Assembly (NCBI RefSeq): GCF_002002735.1
Contig: NZ_MUNY01000059.1
Span: 62,001-126,000, forward strand
Direction of reading: 5' to 3'
Origin: Algoriphagus sp. A40
GTDB taxonomy: Bacteria; Bacteroidota; Bacteroidia; Cytophagales; Cyclobacteriaceae
Length of the DNA: 64,000 nt
The notes below the pieces were generated by a model that saw only the letters and a program-made list of their open reading frames with translations, did no database searches and was not told the DNA's origin. Shown here one piece after another: positions 29,172 to 37,638 of the stretch. Each line of letters starts with the position of its first letter. The first letter of the stretch is position 1. A program made the position numbers and the translations under genes.

Positions 29172-31481
29172 ATGGGAAAATATCGCAATTCGTTTTTTTA
29201 TGTCTCAATAATCGGGGCATTCTCAGCATTGATGTATTTTCTTATCCTCCAAGGAAAAGAGCTGGAGGCAGGTCGTAATATTCAGGTTTCCGAATCAAAT
29301 TCCAGTCAATGGGAAGAGTTTGTGGATTCCATGGCCCATAATATTACTCACCCGCTTGCCATCCTTTTGGCACAGATTGTTACTATTATTTTGGTTGCTA
29401 GGATTTTTGGTTGGATCAGCAAAAAAATCGGGCAACCCACCGTAATTGGAGAAATCATCGCGGGAATTGTACTGGGACCTTCCCTTTTGGGTTGGGCTTT
29501 TCCTGAATTTTCTCTGGCTTTATTCCCTGTTGAATCTTTGGGAAACCTCCAGTTTCTCAGTCAGATCGGCCTGATTCTATTCATGTTTGTGATCGGAATG
29601 GAGTTGGATCTGAAAGTCCTCCGAAATAAAGCGCATGATGCAGTAGTCATCAGTCATGCCAGTATCATCGTTCCGTTTGCATTGGGAATAGGTTTGGCTT
29701 ATTTCATTTACACTTCATTTGCCCCGATAGGAGTTGAGTTTTCATCCTTTGGACTGTTTTTGGGTATTGCGATGAGCATCACCGCCTTTCCGGTTTTGGC
29801 CCGGATCGTCCAGGAAAGAGGTCTGCAAAAAACCAGACTTGGGACTGTGGTCATTACCTGCGCCGCTGCAGATGATATCACGGCATGGTGTCTATTGGCT
29901 GCCGTGATTGCCATAGTCAAAGCGGGTTCTTTTGTCAGTTCACTGTATGTGATCGGTCTTGCAATAGCCTATGTATTTGTGATGGTCAAAGTGATCCGGC
30001 CCTTTCTCAAGCGGATTGGTGACCTCCATACCTCCCGGGAAAACCTCAGCAAACCGATTGTAGCCATCTTTTTCCTTACCCTGATCATTTCCGCTTACGC
30101 CACCGAGGTGATTGGAATACATGCCTTGTTCGGCGCATTTATGGCAGGAGCGATCATGCCTGAAAACACCAAATTCCGAAACATTTTCATCGAAAAAGTA
30201 GAGGATGTGTCCTTGGTTCTGCTTCTTCCTCTATTCTTTGTTTACACCGGTTTGAGGACAGAGATCGGGCTTCTGAATGATCCTTACTTGTGGAAAGTGA
30301 CCGGAATGATCATCCTTGTGGCGGTGGTTGGAAAGTTTGTCGGAAGTGCCATCGCCGCCCGGTTTGTAGGCCAAAACTGGAAAGACAGCCTGACCATCGG
30401 AGCATTGATGAATACTCGGGGACTGATGGAGCTTGTGGTCCTAAATATCGGCTATGACCTTGGTGTGTTGACTCCTGAGATCTTTGCCATGATGGTCATT
30501 ATGGCCTTGGTGACCACCTTTATGACCGGTCCGGCGCTGGATCTGATCAATTGGGCCTTCCGCTCAAAGCCTTCCCTGATTCCACAGGAAATCATTCAGC
30601 AAAGCAATTACCGCATTTTGATTTCCTTTGGCCATCCTGAGCGTGGCAGATCTTTGGTCAGACTTGCCCACAGTATGATCCGAAAACTAAATGGAAACGC
30701 TTCCATCACTGCAATGCACCTGAGCCCGGTAGACGAATTGAATTATTTCAATCAGGCGGCTTACGAAAGGGAAAGTTTCGCTCCGGTAATCCATGAAGCC
30801 CAAAAACTTCACCAAAAGGTCACCACACTTTTCAAAGCATCTTCGGATATTGAAACCGACATCATCGAAGTCGCCAACAAGGGGAATTATGACCTGCTCC
30901 TGATGGGTGTCGGCCAGTCCATTTTTGAGGGAAGTTTGTTGGGGAAAGTCCTGGGCTTCACCACCAAAATAATCAGCCCGGACCGAATCCTAAATCAGGT
31001 CACCGGAAAAGAAAATCTGTTTGAAAACCTTCCATTTGACGAAAGAACCAGAAGCATCATCCGCACCTGTCAGTTACCTGTTGGGGTTTGGATTGACAAG
31101 GGATTCAAGCAGGCGGACCGGATTTTTATTCCGCTTTTTTCCCAAAAGGATGATTTTTTGGTTCAATTCGCCCAAAAATGGATCAACAATTCCGGTGCAC
31201 AGGTCACCCTGATCGATGCGGCAGGCCAGGTGAAAAGCCGACCCGAAATCAAAGAAGCGATCCGGGCAATAGAGCATGTGGCTCCCCATCATATTCAGCT
31301 TCGAAATCAAGACTTTATCAACAAGGACTTTTTGAAAACTCAGGACTTGATGGTCATCTCTTTCAAAAGCTGGAAAAAGCTGGTTGAAAGCAAGAGCGAC
31401 TGGCTGGAGGACATTCCGTCCGTATTGATTTTGGCGGAGAAAAAGGCGGAGAAAATCAAAGTTGCTGAAGCATCAGAATAA
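29172..31481 (+). CDS. CPA2-family cation:proton antiporter with cytoplasmic stress-protein-like tail
   Basis: A 769-residue protein. After one isolated helix (about 8-26) comes a Na+/H+-exchanger domain (about 60-455), with QPTVIGEIIAGIVLGPSLLG, LILFMFVIGMELDL, a TCAAADDITAWCLLA segment containing the ion-binding DD pair, and LMNTRGLMELVVLNI. The C-terminal third (about 475-760) is soluble and resembles two UspA-like halves (RILISFGHPERGRSLVRLAH, then YDLLLMGVGQSIFEGSLLGK). This architecture is common in Bacteroidota KefB-like exchangers and should mediate K+ or Na+/H+ exchange under control of the tail. It is monocistronic. Confidence 0.92.
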   Translation: MGKYRNSFFYVSIIGAFSALMYFLILQGKELEAGRNIQVSESNSSQWEEFVDSMAHNITHPLAILLAQIVTIILVARIFGWISKKIGQPTVIGEIIAGIVLGPSLLGWAFPEFSLALFPVESLGNLQFLSQIGLILFMFVIGMELDLKVLRNKAHDAVVISHASIIVPFALGIGLAYFIYTSFAPIGVEFSSFGLFLGIAMSITAFPVLARIVQERGLQKTRLGTVVITCAAADDITAWCLLAAVIAIVKAGSFVSSLYVIGLAIAYVFVMVKVIRPFLKRIGDLHTSRENLSKPIVAIFFLTLIISAYATEVIGIHALFGAFMAGAIMPENTKFRNIFIEKVEDVSLVLLLPLFFVYTGLRTEIGLLNDPYLWKVTGMIILVAVVGKFVGSAIAARFVGQNWKDSLTIGALMNTRGLMELVVLNIGYDLGVLTPEIFAMMVIMALVTTFMTGPALDLINWAFRSKPSLIPQEIIQQSNYRILISFGHPERGRSLVRLAHSMIRKLNGNASITAMHLSPVDELNYFNQAAYERESFAPVIHEAQKLHQKVTTLFKASSDIETDIIEVANKGNYDLLLMGVGQSIFEGSLLGKVLGFTTKIISPDRILNQVTGKENLFENLPFDERTRSIIRTCQLPVGVWIDKGFKQADRIFIPLFSQKDDFLVQFAQKWINNSGAQVTLIDAAGQVKSRPEIKEAIRAIEHVAPHHIQLRNQDFINKDFLKTQDLMVISFKSWKKLVESKSDWLEDIPSVLILAEKKAEKIKVAEASE

Positions 31482-31781
31482 AATCAATTTGTAGACAATC
31501 CGATCCTTTTCTTTTTACAGCAATCGATTTTCAAAGGAGAATTCCACTTTTTAACCAGAGATTTTAGAGGTGGTTTTTCACCAAACAATTCTATAGTACT
31601 TCATCCCAACCGGATCATTTTTGACTGAACAGACTTCCATTGGTCCATTTTTTCAGGCCAAAATTAAATTTCACACAGGTTTCGTTGTAAGTTACTAAGC
31701 CCTTTTTCCCAAATTTTAGCTAAACGGAACCCAAATCCGATTCTAGGTTTTATCTTTGCAGGCTCAAACCTTAAAATTACC
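31482..31781 (+). promoter_or_regulatory. dapA upstream region with -7 element
   Basis: Three hundred bases without a gene. TATCTTTG at 31751-31758 matches the Bacteroidota -7 element and lies 23 bases before the dapA ATG. No TTG is correctly spaced upstream, so the promoter is only half supported. Nothing else recognisable. Confidence 0.5.
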
Positions 31782-32642
31782 ATGAACGCATTCAAAGGCA
31801 CCGGGGTGGCACTCGTCACACCTTTTCATGACGATCAATCGATAGATTTCAATGGCCTAAAGCGCCTGATCGATCATGTTGTTTCCGGCGGAGTGGATTA
31901 CCTGGTTGTACTTGGTACAACAGGTGAATCAGCTACCTTAAATTCAGCCGAAAGGAAACAGGTGCTCAAAGCCTGTCTTGAATACAATGCCGGCCGCGTA
32001 CCGATGATGCTCGGGATCGGGGGAAACAATACCCATGCGGTAATCAATGAAATCAAAAACACTGATTTCTACGGTGTAGCGGCCATTCTTTCAGTAAGCC
32101 CTTACTACAATAAACCAAGTCAGGAAGGAATCGTCGCGCATTACACGGCGATTGCAGATGCTTCTCCTGCCCCTGTGGTGTTGTACAACATTCCGGGCCG
32201 TACCATGTCCAACATGACTGCAGCCACCACGCTGAAGCTTTCACACCATCCCAATATTGTGGGAATGAAAGAGGCAAGTGGCAACCTGGAGCAATGCATG
32301 CAGATCGCTGCGGCCATGCCAAAAGATTTTTTGCTTCTATCCGGAGACGACCTGATGACCAAAGCTTTGATGGCTGTGGGTGGCAGTGGCGTGATTTCCG
32401 TTTTGGCAAATGCATTTCCTGAAAAATTCAAAACGCTGACCCATGGAACCCGGGAAGAGGCGCTTCAGACTACTTTTTCTCTACTCAATCTTAACAGCTT
32501 GATGTACTTGGAAGGCAATCCTGTCGGGGTTAAAAATCTTTTGTTCCACATGGGGATCATCGAAAGCGATCAGGTGAGACTTCCAATGCTGAAAGCGAGT
32601 CCTGAGCTAAGCGATCAGATCAAGGCGGCCTACCAAAAATAA
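31782..32642 (+). CDS. dapA: 4-hydroxy-tetrahydrodipicolinate synthase
   Basis: A 286-residue (beta/alpha)8 aldolase that condenses pyruvate with aspartate semialdehyde in lysine and diaminopimelate synthesis. The Schiff-base lysine is K163 in NIVGMKEASGN, the active-site tyrosine is Y135 in VVLYNIPGRT, and the VVLGTTGESATL loop carries T46-T47. Length and motifs fit a genuine DapA rather than an N-acetylneuraminate lyase. xseA follows 7 bp downstream, so the three genes dapA-xseA-xseB probably form one transcript. Confidence 0.95.
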   Translation: MNAFKGTGVALVTPFHDDQSIDFNGLKRLIDHVVSGGVDYLVVLGTTGESATLNSAERKQVLKACLEYNAGRVPMMLGIGGNNTHAVINEIKNTDFYGVAAILSVSPYYNKPSQEGIVAHYTAIADASPAPVVLYNIPGRTMSNMTAATTLKLSHHPNIVGMKEASGNLEQCMQIAAAMPKDFLLLSGDDLMTKALMAVGGSGVISVLANAFPEKFKTLTHGTREEALQTTFSLLNLNSLMYLEGNPVGVKNLLFHMGIIESDQVRLPMLKASPELSDQIKAAYQK

Positions 32643-32649
32643 GCCCGGC

Positions 32650-33957
32650 ATGTCCCCATTATCTATTTCCCAACTGACCGAACAGATCCGGCTGACCCTG
32701 GAAAACGAACTTGAGCCGGTCTATTGGGTGATGGGTGAGTTGGCGGACTTTCGACAGGCTCCTCAGGGGCATGTTTATTTTGAGTTGGTCGAAAAGCAGG
32801 GAAATCAGGTCCTGGCAAAAATCAAGGCTAATCTTTGGCAGTTCACCTACCGATCAGTTGCTTCCAAATTCGAATCCATCACGGGGAACAGCCTGAAAAA
32901 CGGGATGAAAATCCTGGCCCAAGTAACGGTCAATTACCACCCGGTCTATGCCTTGAGTGTGAATGTGAAGGACATCGATCCCTCCTTTTCTTTGGGGGAA
33001 AGAGCAAGACTTCGTCAGGAAACAGTCGACCGACTGACCCGGGAAGGATTGATCCGATTAAACGGCCGCTTTGAACTTCCTCCTATTATTCAGAAAATCG
33101 CCATCATTTCCAGTGCAACGGCTGCGGGATACGGAGATTTTGTCAATCAAATTGATCAAAACAATTACGGGTATAAGGTTTACCACAAACTTTACAATTC
33201 CCTGATGCAGGGAAATGAAGCGGTTACCAGTCTCATCTCTGCTTTGGAAAGGGTTTATGCGGAAGTGGAAAACCTCAATCTGGAGGCAGTAATAATCATC
33301 CGGGGAGGTGGTGCACAGCTGGATCTGGACTGCTTTGACGATTATCGTTTAGGTGCGGCGATTTCCAATTTCCCTTTGCCGGTCTTCACCGGAATCGGGC
33401 ATGAGCGCGATGAAACCGTGGCAGACCTAGTTGCCCACACCAGTCTGAAAACTCCAACTGCGGTGGCTGAATTCCTTCTTTCTGGCTTTAGGGAATTTGA
33501 GGAGAATATGGGCATGGTGCTCCAAAGACTCGACAGGTCAACTCGTCAGCAGCTTAAAGAAGAAGAAAACAAAATTCACCAATACGAACTCCGGACAAAA
33601 TCTCTGGCCAAAAATCGGATTTCACTCGAAGGTGAAATTGTCAAAAACAGGATCAACAGAATTACCCTTGCAGCTAAAAACCGGCTGAAAATCCAGAGAA
33701 TGAGTCTTGAAGGATTGGAAACCAACCTTAAGAAAAGTCTGAACACATTTCTGGTCAAGCAAAAAGAAACCCTCGAAAACAGGGAAACGCTGCTGCGTCA
33801 ACTGGACCCAAATTCAATCATGCGCCGGGGATATACTCGCACCGAACTTGATGGAATTCCAATCCACTTGAGTAACGCCAAGCCTGGAGATCAAATAGAG
33901 ACATTTACCCAAAATCAAAAAATCAGCAGTTCCATTACCAAAATCGAGGAAAAATGA
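32650..33957 (+). CDS. xseA: Exodeoxyribonuclease VII large subunit
   Basis: A 435-residue catalytic subunit. The N-terminal OB-fold (SISQLTEQIRLTLENELEPV, GELADFRQAPQGHVYFELV) binds single-stranded DNA. The nuclease domain contains IAIISSATAAGYGDF and the diagnostic VIIIRGGGAQLDLDCFDDY, followed by PVFTGIGHERDETVADLVAH. A long coiled-coil region (about 285-385) carries small-subunit contacts. It degrades single-stranded DNA in mismatch repair and damage tolerance. It is slightly separated from dapA and overlaps xseB by 4 bp. Confidence 0.96.
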   Translation: MSPLSISQLTEQIRLTLENELEPVYWVMGELADFRQAPQGHVYFELVEKQGNQVLAKIKANLWQFTYRSVASKFESITGNSLKNGMKILAQVTVNYHPVYALSVNVKDIDPSFSLGERARLRQETVDRLTREGLIRLNGRFELPPIIQKIAIISSATAAGYGDFVNQIDQNNYGYKVYHKLYNSLMQGNEAVTSLISALERVYAEVENLNLEAVIIIRGGGAQLDLDCFDDYRLGAAISNFPLPVFTGIGHERDETVADLVAHTSLKTPTAVAEFLLSGFREFEENMGMVLQRLDRSTRQQLKEEENKIHQYELRTKSLAKNRISLEGEIVKNRINRITLAAKNRLKIQRMSLEGLETNLKKSLNTFLVKQKETLENRETLLRQLDPNSIMRRGYTRTELDGIPIHLSNAKPGDQIETFTQNQKISSSITKIEEK

Positions 33958-34142
33958 AAGACAAAAGCTATTCTGAAGCCATGACCCGGCTCGAAACCAT
34001 TCTCAGCCAACTCGAGGAAGGCAACAAATCGGTGGATGAACTTTCTGATCTGGTAAAAGAAGCCGCAGCTTTGGTTAAACATTGCCGGGAAAAATTAAAA
34101 ACCACCGAATCGGATATTCAAGAGGCCTTTCAAAGCGCCTAA
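33954..34142 (+). CDS. xseB: Exodeoxyribonuclease VII small subunit
   Basis: A 62-residue helical protein with the XseB pattern SYSEAMTRLETILSQLEEGN followed by SVDELSDLVKEAAALVKHC. Its ATG overlaps the xseA stop (ATGA), the usual arrangement for the two subunits. It wraps the coiled-coil arms of XseA and is required for activity of the complex. Confidence 0.93.
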   Translation: MKDKSYSEAMTRLETILSQLEEGNKSVDELSDLVKEAAALVKHCREKLKTTESDIQEAFQSA

Positions 34143-34268
34143 ACCGAATCCAAAACAATAAAACCCGCCTGGATGAGTTTGAATAAATACAAACCATTCC
34201 CATTGGCATGTTTGTTGTAAAAACCAAATGGTGAGAAATCCTAGCTCACCCCATCAGTATCTTACCAC

Positions 34269-34973
34269 ATGAACACCCTAGTAAAAACCCTTTCGTTCCT
34301 GTCTGTGATTTTGTTCTCAGGAAACCTGGCTGCTCAAAACTTTTACAAAGAGCGGGTTTCCAGGGATAATATTCTCACGATAGGACTTGGGCCATCCTTT
34401 GCCTATCTGGACAATGGCGGTCAATACCGGGATTTGAATTTTGAAATAAAGCCAGCTTTTTCCGTTGCTTTAACCAGAAAGTTAAATCCTACTTTTGATC
34501 TCAGGTCAACCCTCGGCATTCAGGGCATCAGCAGCGGAGGCAACCCATCCACTCAAATCAGGGATATGTGGTATGAGGATTTTGCTTCCTTCACAGCCAA
34601 AGGTTCAGCCTATTATTTTGATCTGGTTCCAAGTCTTAACCTGATCAAATTCACCAACCACATGCACCGGAGTCTGTTTAACCTATATGGCGGTTTTGGT
34701 TTGGGAGTTATGAATGTAAGAACTGAACAAACCAAATCTTTTAGCCCGGAGGAAGAGCCTATGAAACACCAAATCACCACTGGTTACGTCCCCGTTAGGG
34801 CAGGATTGAGTTATCGTTTGGGTGCCTATTCTGACATTGCAGGTGAAGGCACCATGATGTGGACTTTTACGGATAACCTCGATGGGAATGTGGGCTTCAA
34901 CCGATACGGGGACCATCTGTTTCAGGCCCAAATCGTGTACAGAAGGTATTTTGTACCCAAAGACAATAAATGA
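34269..34973 (+). CDS. Outer-membrane beta-barrel protein of unknown function
   Basis: A 234-residue exported protein with signal peptide MNTLVKTLSFLSVILFSGNLAAQ. The mature part alternates polar and aromatic residues in strand-like runs (ILTIGLGPSFAYLDNGG, FSVALTRKLNPTFDLRSTLG, LFNLYGGFGLGVMNVRTEQ, HLFQAQIVYRRYFVP), as in small eight-strand outer-membrane barrels. No enzymatic motif. It is monocistronic with a strong terminator 25 bp downstream. A structural or adhesion role is possible but not shown. Confidence 0.75.
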   Translation: MNTLVKTLSFLSVILFSGNLAAQNFYKERVSRDNILTIGLGPSFAYLDNGGQYRDLNFEIKPAFSVALTRKLNPTFDLRSTLGIQGISSGGNPSTQIRDMWYEDFASFTAKGSAYYFDLVPSLNLIKFTNHMHRSLFNLYGGFGLGVMNVRTEQTKSFSPEEEPMKHQITTGYVPVRAGLSYRLGAYSDIAGEGTMMWTFTDNLDGNVGFNRYGDHLFQAQIVYRRYFVPKDNK

Positions 34974-34997
34974 TCGACACCAAGATCAATTCATAGC

Positions 34998-35022
34998 AGG
35001 CAGCCATTAGGTTGCCTTTTTC
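34998..35022 (+). terminator. Rho-independent terminator after the barrel protein gene
   Basis: AGGCAGCC (34998-35005) pairs with GGTTGCCT (35010-35017), with an ATTA loop and one G-T pair, followed by a T-rich tract. Confidence 0.85.
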
Positions 35023-35083
35023 ATTTTTTGATCTTTTGCCAAAAGTGGTTTAACTTCATTGATAAAGATTTTTCAGGACAACA

Positions 35084-36835
35084 ATGGCTCAACAGGAGGT
35101 TTTTATTTCTTACGCTTGGGGAGGGGAAAGCGAAAATGTTGCCGACGAACTGGAAGCCGTCCTTAGTGCAAAAAACATCCGCCTGATTAGGGATAAAACT
35201 GATCTTGGTTTCAAAGGTCTGATCCGGCCTTTTATGGAACAAATCGGTCAGGGAAACTTGGTGGTTTTGGTCATTAGCGACAAATACCTGAAGTCCAAAA
35301 ACTGTATGTTTGAACTTTTGGAGGTGGAGAAAAAAGGAGAATTTTTTAGCAGGATTTTCCCGGTAATTCTTCCCGATGCAGACATTTACGATTCTTTGGG
35401 GATCATCAATTACCTCAAACATTGGGATCAAAAAATCAAAGAACTCAACGCCAGCGTCAAAGAATTGGACAATCTCGCGGACACCAGAAAAGTCCAGGAA
35501 GACATCAATCTTTACACTGACATCCGAGGTGCCATTGATGACCTTGCGGGAAAGCTCAGCAATATGAATACCCTGACTGTGGAAATCATGAGGGCTAAAA
35601 ATTACCAACCCTTGGTGGATTCCCTTTTGAAGGAGAATGAAATCGGTCAACCCAATCCTCTAAACCCTACTTCCCCCCGCAAAAAAGAAGGCAAAATCCT
35701 TTTCCACATTCCCGGAATGATGCAGGTAGAAAAATGGACCCGGTGTACCATCCGGCTGGCCTGGGAAGAACTGCTGCTGACTGAAGGATTGAAAATACCG
35801 GAAGAGGATCGTATCATCGAATCTATTCGTCTTGGCAATGTGATGCAGGTATCCCTGAATGAAGGAAGAGATGGGCACAACTTTGAAATTAAGTCCTTGA
35901 ACAATGAAGAGCAGGTCATTTTTGAGGACGATTTTACTGAGTGGCTTTTTGATGTTAAGCCCCTGACCTTAGGCAATTTCGTTCTCATTTTGAGGGTGAC
36001 GGTGATCCAGATTATCGAAGGAAAAGAACGTAAAAAAGACATTGTTCTGGAGCGGAATGTGATTACAGAAGCCGTAGTCCCAAAGGCTTTAGCTCGCTTT
36101 GAAACCGCTGAAAAAGGACTTGTTCCACCTGAAGTTGGAAAAGGAAACCCTTCATTAATCAAAATTGAAGAAATGCTCCAGCAGAGTAAGGATTATTACA
36201 AAGTTTATCCAGAATTATCAGATGAAGAGGAAAAACCCGCAACTCAGCCTAGAATTTCCAATCGCCCTTCATCGAAATCGGATTCTTTTCAAATCCCTAC
36301 AACTTCAAATCCATTACCAATTCCTCCCAATCCGAAAAGTGCTTATTCCGAATCTCAGCCTTCACCCAAAGCAAAATCAACCACCTTTAGAAAAATCCTG
36401 CCTTATGCTGCGTCCCTAGCTCTTTTGGTCGTGGTTGGAGCCTTGTTTTTTCCAAGATTTGACAGTCAATATTCTCAAGAGTATGAAGCATCCTCACCAC
36501 ATCCAGAGAAATATCCTCAAGAGTACGAGGTTTCTTCCCCGAATCTAGGCAGTGTTGACATTAGTCTTCCCGAGACCGATTATGACGAAAAAATACTGGT
36601 TGCTCTAAGTCTTGAATCCACCGATAAATCCGGGAAAACAAGCAAAGAGGTATTACTTTTTATGATTGGATCCGAGAAATTGGATTCATTGGATCTTTTG
36701 GATCCGGGAAATTTTAGTCTGCAAATATTTCCAGCATCAGATACATTGGGCTTAAATCTCGGCTACATTCCTGAGTATTCGATATTGGCGATCCAGGATT
36801 CAGTTCAAAAAACTCTCTCAGACCTGAACAAATAG
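35084..36835 (+). CDS. TIR-domain protein with a single membrane segment
   Basis: A 583-residue protein in four parts. A TIR domain (about 3-130) begins EVFISYAWGGESENVADELE; SKNCMFELLEVEK contains E77, at the position of the catalytic glutamate in NAD-consuming TIRs. A beta-rich domain follows (about 200-335; HIPGMMQVEKWTRCTIRLAW to EWLFDVKPLTLGNFVLILRV); I have seen such domains beside TIRs but cannot name it. Then a Ser/Pro-rich linker, a membrane helix (about 438-458) and an outer tail with two copies of QEYE(A/V)SSP. The TIR should be cytoplasmic. A defence or signalling role is inferred; no partner gene such as ThsA is adjacent. Confidence 0.85.
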   Translation: MAQQEVFISYAWGGESENVADELEAVLSAKNIRLIRDKTDLGFKGLIRPFMEQIGQGNLVVLVISDKYLKSKNCMFELLEVEKKGEFFSRIFPVILPDADIYDSLGIINYLKHWDQKIKELNASVKELDNLADTRKVQEDINLYTDIRGAIDDLAGKLSNMNTLTVEIMRAKNYQPLVDSLLKENEIGQPNPLNPTSPRKKEGKILFHIPGMMQVEKWTRCTIRLAWEELLLTEGLKIPEEDRIIESIRLGNVMQVSLNEGRDGHNFEIKSLNNEEQVIFEDDFTEWLFDVKPLTLGNFVLILRVTVIQIIEGKERKKDIVLERNVITEAVVPKALARFETAEKGLVPPEVGKGNPSLIKIEEMLQQSKDYYKVYPELSDEEEKPATQPRISNRPSSKSDSFQIPTTSNPLPIPPNPKSAYSESQPSPKAKSTTFRKILPYAASLALLVVVGALFFPRFDSQYSQEYEASSPHPEKYPQEYEVSSPNLGSVDISLPETDYDEKILVALSLESTDKSGKTSKEVLLFMIGSEKLDSLDLLDPGNFSLQIFPASDTLGLNLGYIPEYSILAIQDSVQKTLSDLNK

Positions 36836-36994
36836 GGGCCAAAGGATAGAAAGCAGTGAACCTAAAGTCAATCCCGAAACTCAGGTAATAAGCTCCCAAC
36901 CTCAGCGGCTCATTAGTGCCTCTTTTAAAAAACTTCAAATGAAAGCAAGAATTCCGAGAGAAAACTAGAAACCTGCCACCCAATCCCATCCCTG

Positions 36995-37510
36995 TCAAAC
37001 AGATTGTGCTTTCTCAATGACCTGCAAAAACTTCCTTTCAATGGTAATGAGCATGTTTTGTAAAATTCCCGGAATACGGATCAGGAAATAGTCCTTGTTG
37101 CCCTTTTCTATTACCTCACCTGTCATGTCCTGAAGTGGACCTCCCATGACCTTTACTTTTTCTCCCGGTTCGATCACACTTCCGTCAGTCTCTACAGCCA
37201 CACCGGTGGTCACTATCCGTTCGATGATTTCAAGTTCTTCTTCCCTGATGGTGGCATGATGCCCGGAGAAGTGGACAAATTTTACAGCTCCTGGCACTTG
37301 AAGGCATTCCCACAATTGGTTTCGTCGGGTTTTGACAAAAACATAACCATTGAACAATGGCCTTTGCACTTTCTTTTTGCGGTCAGACCACTGCCGAAGT
37401 TCCTCTACGATCGGTAAATACACTTCCCATCCTCTCTCTTTTAGCCTATCGGCTACTTTCTTTTCCGAACGCGATGCGGTGTACATTACAAACCATTTCA
37501 ATTCCTCCAT
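36995..37510 (-). CDS. UpxY-type NusG-like transcription antiterminator
   Basis: About 171 residues from ATG 37510 (MEELKWFVMYTASRSEKKVA); longer in-frame extensions would run through the promoter. The NGN domain (1-105) includes LKERGWEVYLPIVEE and RPLFNGYVFVKT; the KOW region (about 120-165) includes PGEKVKVMGGPLQDMTGEVI. UpxY proteins act on RNA polymerase at their own locus to permit read-through of long capsule or exopolysaccharide operons. Here the gene lies alone: the gene beyond it converges from the other strand, so nothing downstream is available to be antiterminated. It may act in trans, replace a distant function, or be a relic. Confidence 0.88.
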   Translation of the reverse strand: MEELKWFVMYTASRSEKKVADRLKERGWEVYLPIVEELRQWSDRKKKVQRPLFNGYVFVKTRRNQLWECLQVPGAVKFVHFSGHHATIREEELEIIERIVTTGVAVETDGSVIEPGEKVKVMGGPLQDMTGEVIEKGNKDYFLIRIPGILQNMLITIERKFLQVIEKAQSV

Positions 37511-37538
37511 CTCTGCAAAAGTTTTTTTTTTGGGAGGC

Positions 37539-37546
37539 CAAAAATA
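37539..37546 (-). promoter_or_regulatory. -7 element of the UpxY-type gene
   Basis: TATTTTTG on the minus strand matches TAnnTTTG, 28 bp before the ATG. It lies just downstream of the efflux operon terminator, implying independent transcription. Confidence 0.5.
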
Positions 37547-37580
37547 CAAAATCCATGCTGGAAACTCAGTGGTGAACAAT

Positions 37581-37616
37581 AAAAAACCCCCGGAACAATG
37601 TCCCGGGGGTTTTGTC
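37581..37616 (-). terminator. Terminator of the RND efflux operon
   Basis: ACCCCCGG (37586-37593) and CCGGGGGT (37603-37610) form a perfect 8-bp GC-rich stem with a 9-base loop. On the minus strand a six-T run follows (complement of 37581-37586). Confidence 0.88.
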
Positions 37617-37638
37617 AAAAAAAACCACCAACCTTAAA

